DNA from: Rhizobacter sp. SG703
Lineage (GTDB): Bacteria > Pseudomonadota > Gammaproteobacteria > Burkholderiales > Burkholderiaceae_C
DNA length: 64,000 bases
Assembly (NCBI RefSeq): GCF_012275445.1
Contig: NZ_JAAZQK010000003.1
Location: 1-64,000, forward strand
Direction of reading: 5' to 3'
The notes beneath the pieces were generated by a model. That model was not told the DNA's origin and searched no databases. It saw nothing but the letters and a program-made list of their open reading frames with translations. Made by a program: the position numbers and the translations under genes. Positions 50,801 to 59,503 of this stretch are shown piece after piece. Position 1 is the first letter of the stretch, and each line of letters opens with the position of its first letter.

Positions 50801-53800
50801 AGGACGTGCCGGGCGACCAGCGGCTCGTCGCGTACGTCGCCGGCACCGCCGAGGTCGACGCGCTGAAGCAGGCGCTGCGCGAACGGCTGCCCGACTACAT
50901 GGTGCCGGCCGCGTTCGTCGCGCTGCCGACGCTGCCGCTGACCGGCAACGGCAAGGTCGACCGGAAGGCGCTGCCGGCGCCGGCGGGGCTGGCCGCGACG
51001 GCCGCGCGGTGCGTCGAGCCGCCGCAGGGTGGGATCGAGCCGGGCCTCGCGGCGATCTGGCGCGACGTGCTCGGGCTGGGCGATGCCGGGATCGGCCGTC
51101 ACGACAACTTCTTCGAACTGGGCGGGCACTCGCTGCTCGCGACGCAGGTCACCGCACGCATCCGGCAGGCCTTCGACCGCGGCTTCGTGCTGCGCACGGT
51201 GTTCGAACGGCCGGTGCTGCACGAGCTGGCGCAGGCGATCGAGGCGGGCCGCGCGCCCATGGCGGCGAGCGGGGCGATCCCGCGGCTTGCTGGCGACGGC
51301 CCGTCGCCGTTGTCGTTCGCGCAGGAGCGCATGTGGCTGCTGCACGAGCTGGCACCGGAGAGTTCGGCCTACAACATGCCGGTCGCGCTGCGGCTGCACG
51401 GCGCGCTCGACCGCGCCGCGCTGGAGCGGGCGCTCGATGCGCTGGTGCAGCGCCACGAGACGCTGCGCACGACGTTCGCGATGGTCGACGGCCGCCCGCT
51501 GCAGACGGTGCAGCCGCACCGGCCGGTCGCGCTGCCGTTCCACGACCTGCGCCCGCAAGGCCGGCAGGCCGAGGAGGCCGCGATCGCACTGGCGACCGAC
51601 ACCGCGCGCGCCTACTTCGACCTGGTGCACGGGCCGGTCTTCCGCACGCTGCTGGTCCAGGTGGCCGACGACGAGCACCTGCTGCTGCTCGCGATGCACC
51701 ACATCGCCGGCGACCAGTGGTCGTACGGCGTGCTGGGCCGCGAGTTGGCCGAGGCCTATGCGGCATTCCGCCGCGGTGCGGCACCGGCCTGGCCGCCGCT
51801 GGCGCTGCAGTACCGCGACGTCGCGGTGTGGCAGCGCGAGCGCTTCCGGGGCGAGCTGCTGGAGGCGCAGCTCGGCTACTGGCGCCGCCAGCTCGACGGC
51901 GTCGCGCCGCTGCTGCTGCCGACCGACCACCCGCGGCCGACCATCCTGTCGGACCGCGCCGCGTGGCATGCCGACGTGCTGCCGCCGGCGCTGATCGCGT
52001 CGCTCGAGGCCTTCAGCCGCGCGCACGGCTGCACGTTGTTCATGACGCTGTTCGCCGCGTACGTGACGCTGCTGCACCGCTACAGCGGGCAGGCCGACAT
52101 CGCGGTCGCGGTGCCGATCGCCAACCGCGAACAGCGCGAGGTCGAAGGGCTGGTCGGCGGCTTCATCAACACGCTGGTGATGCGCAGCACCTGCCGCGAC
52201 GAGCTGCCGTTCGCCGAGCTGCTGGCGAACGTGCGCACGACCGCGCTGGAGGCGTATGCGCACCAGGAGCTGCCGTTCGCGAAGCTGGTCGAGGAGCTGC
52301 GGCCGCTGCGCGGCCCGGCGCTGCCGCCGCTCGCGCAGGTGCTGTTCACGCTGCAGAACGCGCCGATGAGCGGCATCGAGTTCCCGGGGTTGCAGTGGGA
52401 GCCGGTCGCGATCGACCGCGCTGCGGCACCGTTCGAGCTCGGGCTGTACATCGAGGCGGCCGTCAGCGGCAGCGTGCTGTTCGAGTACTCGACCGAGCTG
52501 TACGACGAGCCGACGATCCGCCGCATGGCGGGGCACTACCGCACGCTGCTCGAATCGCTGGTGGCGGCGCCGGCCGTGTCGCCGGCCACCGCGCTCGCGA
52601 AGCTGCCGATGCTCACCGCCGACGAGCGGCGCTGGCTGCTGGTCGAGATGAACGGCACCGCCGCCGCGCATGCCAACGACGTGTACCCGCGCCTGTTCGA
52701 GGCGCAGGTCGCGCGCAGCCCCGCGGCCGAAGCGGTGCGCTACGAGGGTGCGTCGCTCACCTATGCCGCGCTGAACGCCCGCGCGAACCGCGTGGCGAAC
52801 CGGCTGCGCGCGATGGGCGTCGGCCCGGGCAGCCTGGTCGGCGTGTGCCTGCAGCGTTCGCTCGCGCTGGTGGTGGCGCTGCTCGGCGTGCAGAAGGCGG
52901 GTGGGGCCTACGTGCCGCTGGACCCGGGCTTCCCGGCCGAGCGGCTCGCCTACATGCTGGAAGACAGCGGCGCGACGGTGCTGGTGGCCGGCGGCGACGC
53001 GGCCGACGGCATCGCGCTGCCGCCCGGCGTGCAACTGTTGGACGTGCTGGCCGACGCCGTCGCGCTGGGCGCGGGCAGCGAGGACAACCTCGCGAGCACG
53101 CCGGCGCCCGGCGACCCGGCCTACGTGATCTACACCTCCGGCTCCACCGGTCGGCCGAAGGGCGTGGTGGTGCCGCACGGCGCGCTCGCGAACTTCCTGC
53201 ATTCGATGCGGCGCGAGCCGGGGTTGCAGGCCGGCGACGTGCTGGCTGCCGTGACGACCGTCTCGTTCGACATCGCCGGGCTGGAGCTGTACCTGCCCTG
53301 GCTGGTCGGCGCGCGGGTCGAACTGCTGCCGCGCGAAACGGCGGCCGATGGCGTCGCGCTGGCGGCGGCGCTGGCGGCCAGTGGCACGACGGTGCTGCAG
53401 GCGACGCCGGCCACCTGGCGACTGCTGCTCGAAGCCGGCTGGACCGGCGGGCCGGGCTTCCGCGCGCTGTGCGGCGGCGAGGGGCTGCCGCGCGAGTTGG
53501 CCGATGCATTGCTGGCGCGTGTCGGCGAACTGTGGAACCTGTACGGGCCGACCGAGACGACGATCTGGTCGACCGCCGAGCGCGTGATCGGCGGCGGTGC
53601 ACCGGTCACCATCGGCCGGCCGATCGACAACACGCAGGTGCATGTGCTGAGCCGGGCCGGCGAGCTGCAGCCGGCCGGCATCCCCGGCGAGCTGTGGATC
53701 GGCGGCGCGGGCGTGGCGACCGGCTACCACCGGCGGCCGGAGCTGACGGCCGACCGCTTCATCGCCGACCGGTTTTCGGCCCAGCCGGGCGCGCGGCTGT

Positions 53801-54453
53801 ACCGCACCGGCGACCTCGGCCGCTGGACCGCGCAGGGCCGGCTGGAGCACCTCGGCCGCATCGACCACCAGGTGAAGATCCGCGGCTTCCGCATCGAGTT
53901 GGGCGAGATCGAGTCGGTGCTGGCGGGGCACGGGGCGGTGCGGCAGTCGGTGGTGATCGCGCGCGAGGCGGGGCCGGGCGACCTGCGGCTGGTGGCCTAC
54001 GTCGTCTACCAGCCCGGCGAGGACCTGACCGTCAGCGAGGTGCGGCGCCACCTGCGGCGCGAGCTGCCGGACTACATGGTGCCGTCGCTGGTGGTCGCGC
54101 TCGACGCGATCCCGCTGACGCCGAACGGCAAGGTCGACCGCAGTGCGCTGCCCGACCCGTTCAAGAACGTCGCGCCGGTGGCGGCCTACGAGCCGCCGGC
54201 GCCGGGCCTGGAGCGCTTGCTGGCCGATGTGTGGCAGCAGACGCTGCAGATCGAGCGGGTGGGCGCCGAGGACAACTTCTTCGAGCTGGGCGGGCATTCG
54301 CTGCTGTCGCTGCGCGTGGCGGTGGCGGTGGAGCAGCGCACCGGCTGGCGCATGGATCCGCGCGTGCTGTTCTTCCAGACCCTTCGCCAGGTCGCGGCTG
54401 CGGGCGCCGCGCATGTTTCCACGGACCTTTCGGACCCCTTGCCCAGCCCATGA
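47881..54453 (+). CDS. Bimodular NRPS TubC_N-C-A(Thr)-PCP-C-A(Gly)-PCP
   Basis: The product is 2190 aa with a GTG start overlapping the transporter stop. Residues 1-60 resemble the TubC-type N-terminal docking domain (VTDLLSALAAQGVLLWFEGS). C1 (about 65-510) has HHIAIDG at 195-201. A1 (about 536-1030) has pocket residues D726-F-W-N-V-G-M-V-H-K, nearly the threonine code DFWNIGMVHK. PCP1 has Ser1084 in LGGHSL. C2 has HHIAGDQ with His1274/Asp1278. A2 (about 1604-2085) has D1797-I-L-Q-L-G-L-I-W-K, the glycine code. PCP2 has Ser2140. No epimerase, methyltransferase, reductase or TE domain follows; the protein ends about 50 residues after PCP2. It should extend the PKS F acyl chain with Thr then Gly. 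Confidence 0.94.
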   Translation: MTQVTPVTDLLSALAAQGVLLWFEGSRLRFRAPQGALSAEQRAQIGARRDEVLAALRAQAAQQQRIAPLSHPQQALWFVHQEQPDSAAYNVVFALRVLSPVDEAALRQALQALVDRHAVLRTTYDMIDGLPRQRIAGTGVAVLDVHDVAGLGDAALRQRLDADARRPFDLVHGPVMRSVLYRRAAADQVLLLAMHHIAIDGWSLLMLLEEFRALLIEASGGAPAGLPRVELQYADYTGWQATMLAGPQGEQLAAYWTRQLAAPRAEIELPPDRPRPPRRSGQGATFDFHVDAATTARLNQLARDEGMTLYVLLLAAFKALLFRHTGCEDVIVGTPTFGRTQPEFARVIGDFVNPVALRSRVHAGLPFRALMQQVRGTLLEALDAQEYPLSLLVERLQPVRDASRSPLFETMFVLQRFEQFRELNDLLVAGASDVPVDFAGWRVLPYAMAQQEGQFDLGLGLIDRSDALSGAFKYNPSLYDRATIERLWAHYRVLLDGIVADPAMPIGRLPLLDAAERAAVLPPVAAVAADVRPIHHRFEAHAARTPDATALRCDGTSMSYGELNRRANQVAHRLQALGVVPGTRVGLCAERSMALVVGLLAIVKAGGAYLPVDLSYPAERVAFMLGDAQASVMLTQTALLAQLPQHAGTTLCLDDPSLADAPAGNPASPVGADDLVYVIYTSGSTGQPKGTLLTHRAVDRLFSATAGWFHFGPQDVWTLFHSVAFDFSVWELWGALAHGGCLVVVPQAVSRSSEAFLQLLHDERVTVLNQTPSAFRQLVQADVDSGAPRRTALREVVFGGEALELQALRPWFERHGDAQPRLVNMYGITETCVHVTYRPIVRADVDARAGSVIGVPIPDLRVRLLDALMQPVPVGVTGEMHVGGPGLALGYLNRAELTAERFVDDPFHPGARLYRSGDLARWRVRPADGSLELEYLGRIDHQVKIRGFRIELGEIEALLAQQPGVRESAVLAREDVPGDQRLVAYVAGTAEVDALKQALRERLPDYMVPAAFVALPTLPLTGNGKVDRKALPAPAGLAATAARCVEPPQGGIEPGLAAIWRDVLGLGDAGIGRHDNFFELGGHSLLATQVTARIRQAFDRGFVLRTVFERPVLHELAQAIEAGRAPMAASGAIPRLAGDGPSPLSFAQERMWLLHELAPESSAYNMPVALRLHGALDRAALERALDALVQRHETLRTTFAMVDGRPLQTVQPHRPVALPFHDLRPQGRQAEEAAIALATDTARAYFDLVHGPVFRTLLVQVADDEHLLLLAMHHIAGDQWSYGVLGRELAEAYAAFRRGAAPAWPPLALQYRDVAVWQRERFRGELLEAQLGYWRRQLDGVAPLLLPTDHPRPTILSDRAAWHADVLPPALIASLEAFSRAHGCTLFMTLFAAYVTLLHRYSGQADIAVAVPIANREQREVEGLVGGFINTLVMRSTCRDELPFAELLANVRTTALEAYAHQELPFAKLVEELRPLRGPALPPLAQVLFTLQNAPMSGIEFPGLQWEPVAIDRAAAPFELGLYIEAAVSGSVLFEYSTELYDEPTIRRMAGHYRTLLESLVAAPAVSPATALAKLPMLTADERRWLLVEMNGTAAAHANDVYPRLFEAQVARSPAAEAVRYEGASLTYAALNARANRVANRLRAMGVGPGSLVGVCLQRSLALVVALLGVQKAGGAYVPLDPGFPAERLAYMLEDSGATVLVAGGDAADGIALPPGVQLLDVLADAVALGAGSEDNLASTPAPGDPAYVIYTSGSTGRPKGVVVPHGALANFLHSMRREPGLQAGDVLAAVTTVSFDIAGLELYLPWLVGARVELLPRETAADGVALAAALAASGTTVLQATPATWRLLLEAGWTGGPGFRALCGGEGLPRELADALLARVGELWNLYGPTETTIWSTAERVIGGGAPVTIGRPIDNTQVHVLSRAGELQPAGIPGELWIGGAGVATGYHRRPELTADRFIADRFSAQPGARLYRTGDLGRWTAQGRLEHLGRIDHQVKIRGFRIELGEIESVLAGHGAVRQSVVIAREAGPGDLRLVAYVVYQPGEDLTVSEVRRHLRRELPDYMVPSLVVALDAIPLTPNGKVDRSALPDPFKNVAPVAAYEPPAPGLERLLADVWQQTLQIERVGAEDNFFELGGHSLLSLRVAVAVEQRTGWRMDPRVLFFQTLRQVAAAGAAHVSTDLSDPLPSP

Positions 54454-55175
54454 ACCCATTCTTCTTCGGCACGCGGCAACGGCGGCTGTTCGGCGTGTAC
54501 AGCCCGGCGCGGGCATCGGCTTCGGGCAGCGGCACGCGCGCCGTGCTGCTGTGCGCGCCGTGGGGCCAGGAGTACCTGCGTGCCCACCGCGCGATCAAGC
54601 AATTGGCGACCTTGCTGAACCAGTCCGGCGTGCACGTGCTGCGCTTCGACTGGTTCGGCACCGGCGATTCGGCGGGAGAGATGCTCGATGCGAGCCTCGC
54701 CGGCTGGCAGGGCGACATCGAGACAGCGATCGACGAGCTGAAGGACACGACGGATGCAGCGCGCGTCGGGCTGGTCGGGTTGCGGCTGGGCGGTACGCTG
54801 GCGGCGAGCGTCGCGGCACGGCGGCGCAAAGACGTCGATAGCCTGGTGCTGTGGGACCCGGTGGTGTCGGGCGAGGCGTATGTGAAGGAGCTGCTGGCCG
54901 ACGCGCCGGCCCGCAAGGCCGAGCACGGCGGCGGGCACGAGGTGATGGGCTTCGCACTGGGCGAGGCAATGGCGGCGGAGCTGCGCGGCCTCGTGCTGCC
55001 GCACGCGGAACTGCCGGCGCGCACGCTGGTGGTTCGCTCGGTGCCGGGCGAGGCCGTCGGTGCGGTGCCGACCGAGCAGGTCGAGGGCCAGCCCGCATGG
55101 CTGGAGGATCACCACTCGGGGGCCGGCGCGGTGCCGGTGAAGGTGTTGCAGCGCATCGCGCAATGGTGGAGCTGA
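54450..55175 (+). CDS. Alpha/beta hydrolase-like protein with Arg at the nucleophile position
   Basis: The product is 241 aa; its start overlaps the NRPS stop as ATGA. It has an alpha/beta hydrolase fold, with FDWFGTGDS near residue 68 and a nucleophile-elbow region reading GLRLGG, so Arg112 stands where Ser is expected. From memory, this resembles the exosortase A system-associated hydrolase 2 group, which also lacks the classical Ser. It may be a non-catalytic partner of the next hydrolase, or use a different residue. Its position right after a TE-less NRPS suggests a role in release or processing of the product. Confidence 0.8.
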   Translation: MNPFFFGTRQRRLFGVYSPARASASGSGTRAVLLCAPWGQEYLRAHRAIKQLATLLNQSGVHVLRFDWFGTGDSAGEMLDASLAGWQGDIETAIDELKDTTDAARVGLVGLRLGGTLAASVAARRRKDVDSLVLWDPVVSGEAYVKELLADAPARKAEHGGGHEVMGFALGEAMAAELRGLVLPHAELPARTLVVRSVPGEAVGAVPTEQVEGQPAWLEDHHSGAGAVPVKVLQRIAQWWS

Positions 55176-56038
55176 TGGTGAACGAACAGGTGCTGCTGAT
55201 GGGCCCGCGCAAGGCGCTGGTGGGCATCGTGACGCCGGCGGCGGACGGCGCCGCGGCGTCGCCGGACCGGCCGGCGGTGGTGGTGCTGAACTCCGGGATC
55301 ATCCACCGCGTCGGCGCGAACCGGATGACGGTGCAGCTGTGCCGGCAGCTGTCGCAGCAGGGCGTCGACGCGGTGCGCTTCGACCTCTCGGGCATCGGCG
55401 ACAGCGAGCCGCGCGACGACGGGCTGGGGCTGCTGGAGGCGAGCCTGACCGACATCAAGGAGGCGCTGGACACGCTGGAATCGGCACGCGGTTTCAAGCG
55501 CTTCGTGCTGGTCGGGCTGTGCTCGGGCGCGGACCATGCGGTGGTCTACGCGGGGCGCGATGCACGGGTGACCGGGCTGGTGCTGCTGGACCCGTCGATC
55601 CCGCACACGCCGCGCTACTACCTGAACCACTACGCGCGGCGCGCGACGCGGCTGAGCAGCTGGATGAACATCGCGCGGGGGAAGCATCCGCTGTGGCAGG
55701 CGCTGGGGCAGCGGATGGGTGGCGGTGCGCATGGCGCAGAGCCGGCCGAGGTGGACCCGCGGGCCGACCTCGATACGCCGCAGGCGAAGGCGTTCCTGAC
55801 CCAGGCGTACGCCGCCGCGCAGGCGTCAGGCAACCGCTTCCTGGTGGTGCTGACGGCCGAGCGCGAGGACCAGCACAACTACCGCGAGCAGCTGCTGGAT
55901 GCGTTTCCCGATGTGTCGTTCGGAGACCGGCTGCAGCTGGAGTACTGGGAGGACACGGACCACACGTTCACGCCGGAAGCGAGTCGGGAGCGGGTGATCG
56001 GGCGGATTGCGCAATGGGTGCCGGCGGGAGCCGATTGA
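55175..56038 (+). CDS. Alpha/beta hydrolase with Cys nucleophile, putative chain-release enzyme
   Basis: The product is 287 aa. The ATG at 55175 overlaps the previous stop (TGATG) and has ggtggag upstream; an in-frame ATG at 55163 is possible. The fold is alpha/beta hydrolase: FDLSGIGDSE near residue 70, then the elbow GLCSG (114-118) with Cys116 as nucleophile, and a likely catalytic His263 in DTDHTF. From memory it is closest to the exosortase-associated hydrolase 1 group. The only standalone candidates for product release in this operon are this protein, its neighbour and the first-gene thioesterase. A fragment of its 3' end is repeated at 57265-57328. Confidence 0.82.
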   Translation: MVNEQVLLMGPRKALVGIVTPAADGAAASPDRPAVVVLNSGIIHRVGANRMTVQLCRQLSQQGVDAVRFDLSGIGDSEPRDDGLGLLEASLTDIKEALDTLESARGFKRFVLVGLCSGADHAVVYAGRDARVTGLVLLDPSIPHTPRYYLNHYARRATRLSSWMNIARGKHPLWQALGQRMGGGAHGAEPAEVDPRADLDTPQAKAFLTQAYAAAQASGNRFLVVLTAEREDQHNYREQLLDAFPDVSFGDRLQLEYWEDTDHTFTPEASRERVIGRIAQWVPAGAD

Positions 56039-56176
56039 ACCCGGGGCCGGGCTGATGGACCGGCTTGCCAGACGTACCTTCGCAGGAGTGATCGGACACT
56101 GCGGGTGACAAAGCCGGTTGCGAGAGTCGCTTGCATTGAGCGGTTCATTCGCAGCTGTCGCGTTGGGAATCGCTGT

Positions 56177-56209
56177 ATTTGGTCATCAGCGTCCCAATGG
56201 ATTTGGTCA
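56177..56209 (+). repeat. Direct repeat upstream of the low-GC gene
   Basis: atttggtca occurs at 56177-56185 and again at 56201-56209, 24 bp apart and ending 16 bp before the putative ATG at 56226. It could be a regulator binding site, or chance in an AT-richer stretch. Confidence 0.3.
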
Positions 56210-56225
56210 ATGTGGAATACGCAGT

Positions 56226-57092
56226 ATGAGCAGTGGGATTCAAGGCAGGAGTCGGTCGAGGAGGTTGTCCACGGCAACGCAGCGGGGCAAGGCCGCAGAA
56301 GGCGGCACGATGAGGAAGCAGGGGCATCGTGGTGTGCCGCTGGCCCGTTCCAGAGCCGGTGTCTGCTGGCACGCGCTGGCCGAAAAGAACAAACCCAAAG
56401 CAGGACCTGTTGCTGCCCTGTTGGAAAACGGAATGTCAAAGCTGGCAGCAGACCTGAACGATGGCAAAGATGTTCACAAAGCAGTTGTTCATTTCTGGGC
56501 GCGGTTCGAAAGAGGACTGGAAAGTCGAAACATTTGTCTTGCGTCAACGCCCGATGAGGAGAAGTTGAACCAGGCCATGACAAAGTTTGCGGCGACGGTC
56601 CGCCGTGCCGCTGGATACCGGGAGGCCAGCGCCGCGTGGCTGACATGCAAGCATGCAGTTGCTTATTTCAAAGAGGACTTGTCCGAGGCAGGCGTTTCCG
56701 CGCTTGTGGAAACTCCGGTCACCGGGGCAGTCTTCCTTTCGGCGGAAGGATTGTCACTCCATGCGGCCGCCGATGAGCTTCAGTATGAAGGCGACTCTTG
56801 GCGTTCTTTGAATGGAACGGGATGCATAAGCGAGCATCGCGATGGACTCCTGAAGCGATTTAAATTGGTTCCGTGCATGGACAAGCAATTGGAAAAGTCC
56901 GCTTTGCAGGAAATAGAACGCTTCGCGAAGTCGAGTCACGAGATGCAAGACGCAAATGCGTACGGTCGTTTGTTGTTGGACTTCGAATACGCTCTCGCGT
57001 GCATTTCTCTTCAACAGCGCGGACTAACCAAGGAACGGGCGCAATCGCAACTTGAGAGGACTAAAAAATTCGTTCTGCAAGCTGTTCCCTGA
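56226..57092 (+). CDS. Unrecognised protein, lower GC, effector-like N terminus
   Basis: The product is 288 aa from the ATG at 56226; the frame is open from 56118 but begins less convincingly. I do not recognise the family. The first 40 residues are rich in Ser, Arg, Gly and Thr (MSSGIQGRSRSRRLSTATQR). The remainder is mixed alpha-helical, with no signal peptide or TM. Codon use is much less GC-biased at third positions than the PKS genes (aaa, att and gaa are frequent), which suggests foreign origin. The polar N terminus would fit a type III secretion effector, but no secretion system or hrp box is in the window. There is no clear Shine-Dalgarno. It lies between the hydrolase gene and a decayed copy of its 3' end. 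Confidence 0.6.
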   Translation: MSSGIQGRSRSRRLSTATQRGKAAEGGTMRKQGHRGVPLARSRAGVCWHALAEKNKPKAGPVAALLENGMSKLAADLNDGKDVHKAVVHFWARFERGLESRNICLASTPDEEKLNQAMTKFAATVRRAAGYREASAAWLTCKHAVAYFKEDLSEAGVSALVETPVTGAVFLSAEGLSLHAAADELQYEGDSWRSLNGTGCISEHRDGLLKRFKLVPCMDKQLEKSALQEIERFAKSSHEMQDANAYGRLLLDFEYALACISLQQRGLTKERAQSQLERTKKFVLQAVP

Positions 57093-57814
57093 TGATCCAT
57101 CGGCGACCTCCTGGGCTGAGACCAAGCCTGACGGTCTGGAGGCTGGCTTCGGCACGTGGGTGCGGATGTAGCGATGCGATATCCGATTCGAGGTTGGAAC
57201 TTCAACTTGCCAGTCAAGCAGGTCGGGCGCAGGTTGGACGCATCAGGCATTGCGAAGTGGCCGGCCGCGAGCAGTTGCTGGATGCGTTTCCCGATGGGTG
57301 CCGTTTTAGGCGGGAGCCGATAGAACCTCGGGATGTGGGCACGGACACGAGTGGGCAATGCGTTGGGCGATTTGCCGAAATCGGCGGAGAGGAAGTTCCG
57401 CAGCGCTCGTTTTTTTTGCCGGTGTGTGTTGGCAGAAAATTCTTGGTCGGGACCGGAGAGACGAGCAATTTGCCAGAGACGTTGCGGGCCGCGAGGTTGA
57501 TATTCCCTTCAATGGCAGGGCGGCAAGCATCACTGACAACCTTGGGCAGATAAATGAGCAGTTTCAAGGCAGCCACGAGGATTCATCCTTGGCAGATGAA
57601 GCATTGAGCAGCTGAACTCGGCAAGACTGAAACAGGGCGTGCCAGGCCCGTTGCTGCGAAGGGCCGTTGCCTGCGCGTCGGGATGCCTGGTTCCCGCAAC
57701 TCGTCCGCAAGCAACACGCCGATCTCGTCCAAGGTCGGTCGCGTTACGTCCGGCACGGGTATCGAATACGAGACTTTCAGTCGCTGAAGTATCGATTCGA
57801 CATGTCGTGATCGC
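57093..57814 (+). other. Gene-poor, lower-GC stretch with remnants
   Basis: These 720 bases hold no gene I can support. They contain the hydrolase fragment (57265-57328), a poly-T run near 57411-57418, and an 85-codon frame at 57358-57615. The end of that frame (about VAGREVDIPFNGRAASITDN onward) looks protein-like but lacks a credible start. The stretch looks like decayed insertion material between the biosynthetic operon and panC. Confidence 0.5.
57265..57328 (+). pseudogene. Decayed, internally deleted copy of the hydrolase 3' end
   Basis: 57265-57296 repeats 55882-55913 of the Cys-hydrolase gene with one mismatch in 32 bases. The sequence then jumps to a copy of 56014-56040 (atgggtgccg, five extra bases, then gcgggagccgat-gaacc), skipping about 100 bp. 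The junction falls on a shared atg. The copy cannot encode a protein. Confidence 0.8.
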
Positions 57815-58669
<855 letters not shown>

Positions 58670-59503
58670 TCAATAACCGTGGAGTGTGTCGTCGGGGAAG
58701 CGGCGGGCCTTCACATCGGCCACGTAGCGCGTGATAGCGTCGCCGATGCCCGCACTGCCTTCCATGAAGTTGCGCACGAAGCGCGGCAGCTTGCCCTGCG
58801 TGATGCCGAGCATGTCGTGCAGCACCAGCACCTGGCCCGAGCAGGCCACGCCGGCGCCGATGCCGATCACCGGGATGTCGAGCGCGTCGGTGATCTGCTT
58901 GGCCACCGCCGCCGGCATCAGCTCGAGCACCAGCATCGCCGCGCCGGCATCGGTCAGCTCGCGCGCATGCTTCAGCAACGTGGCCGCGGCTTCGTCGTTG
59001 CGACCCTGGATGCGGTAGCCGCCCAGCGCATGCACCGATTGCGGCGTGAGCCCCAGGTGCGCGCACACCGGGATGCCGCGCTCCACCAGGAAGCGCACCG
59101 TCTCGGCCGTCCAGCCGCCGCCTTCGAGCTTCACCATCTGCGCGCCGGCCTGCATCAGCACCACAGCACTCGCGAGCGCCTGCGCCGGGCCCTGCTGGTA
59201 GCTGCCGAACGGCAGGTCGCCGATCAGCCACGCCCCGCGGTTGCCGCGGGCCACGCAGCGCGTGTGGTACGCCATCTCGTCGAGCGTCACGGGCAGCGTG
59301 CTCGCCTGGCCCTGCAGCACCATGCCCAGCGAATCGCCGACCAGCAGGCAATCGACGCCGGCCGCATCGAGCAGCCGCGCGAAGCTCGCGTCGTAGCAGG
59401 TCAGCATCGAGATCGGCTCGCGGGCCGCGTGCATCTCACGCAGCCGGTGCAGCGTCACCGCCTTGCGGCCGGGCGCCGGTTCGGTGGTGGGATGCGAGCT
59501 CAT
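58670..59503 (-). CDS. panB: 3-methyl-2-oxobutanoate hydroxymethyltransferase PanB
   Basis: The product is 277 aa from the ATG at 59503, which overlaps the bioB stop (ATGA). Motifs include [12 protein letters not shown], the metal-binding [20 protein letters not shown], and [18 protein letters not shown]. It is the first committed enzyme of pantothenate synthesis, forming ketopantoate. A longer reading in the same frame up to 60139 is antisense-like noise over bioB. Confidence 0.96.
   Translation of the reverse strand: MSSHPTTEPAPGRKAVTLHRLREMHAAREPISMLTCYDASFARLLDAAGVDCLLVGDSLGMVLQGQASTLPVTLDEMAYHTRCVARGNRGAWLIGDLPFGSYQQGPAQALASAVVLMQAGAQMVKLEGGGWTAETVRFLVERGIPVCAHLGLTPQSVHALGGYRIQGRNDEAAATLLKHARELTDAGAAMLVLELMPAAVAKQITDALDIPVIGIGAGVACSGQVLVLHDMLGITQGKLPRFVRNFMEGSAGIGDAITRYVADVKARRFPDDTLHGY

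Noticed and set aside
51697-51714. C2 domain inactive because HHxxxDG reads HHIAGDQ
   Set aside because: The catalytic second His and the Asp are present. A residue other than Gly after Asp is common in working condensation domains.
56039-56225. Plant-inducible-promoter (TTCGB-N15-TTCGB) box upstream of the effector-like gene
   Set aside because: ttcgc occurs twice, but neither has a second half-site at the right distance. The same search failed upstream of 63365.
57092-57553. 153-codon frame overlapping the stop of the low-GC gene
   Set aside because: It reads through the decayed hydrolase fragment and is otherwise composition-biased noise. The TGATG overlap looks coincidental.
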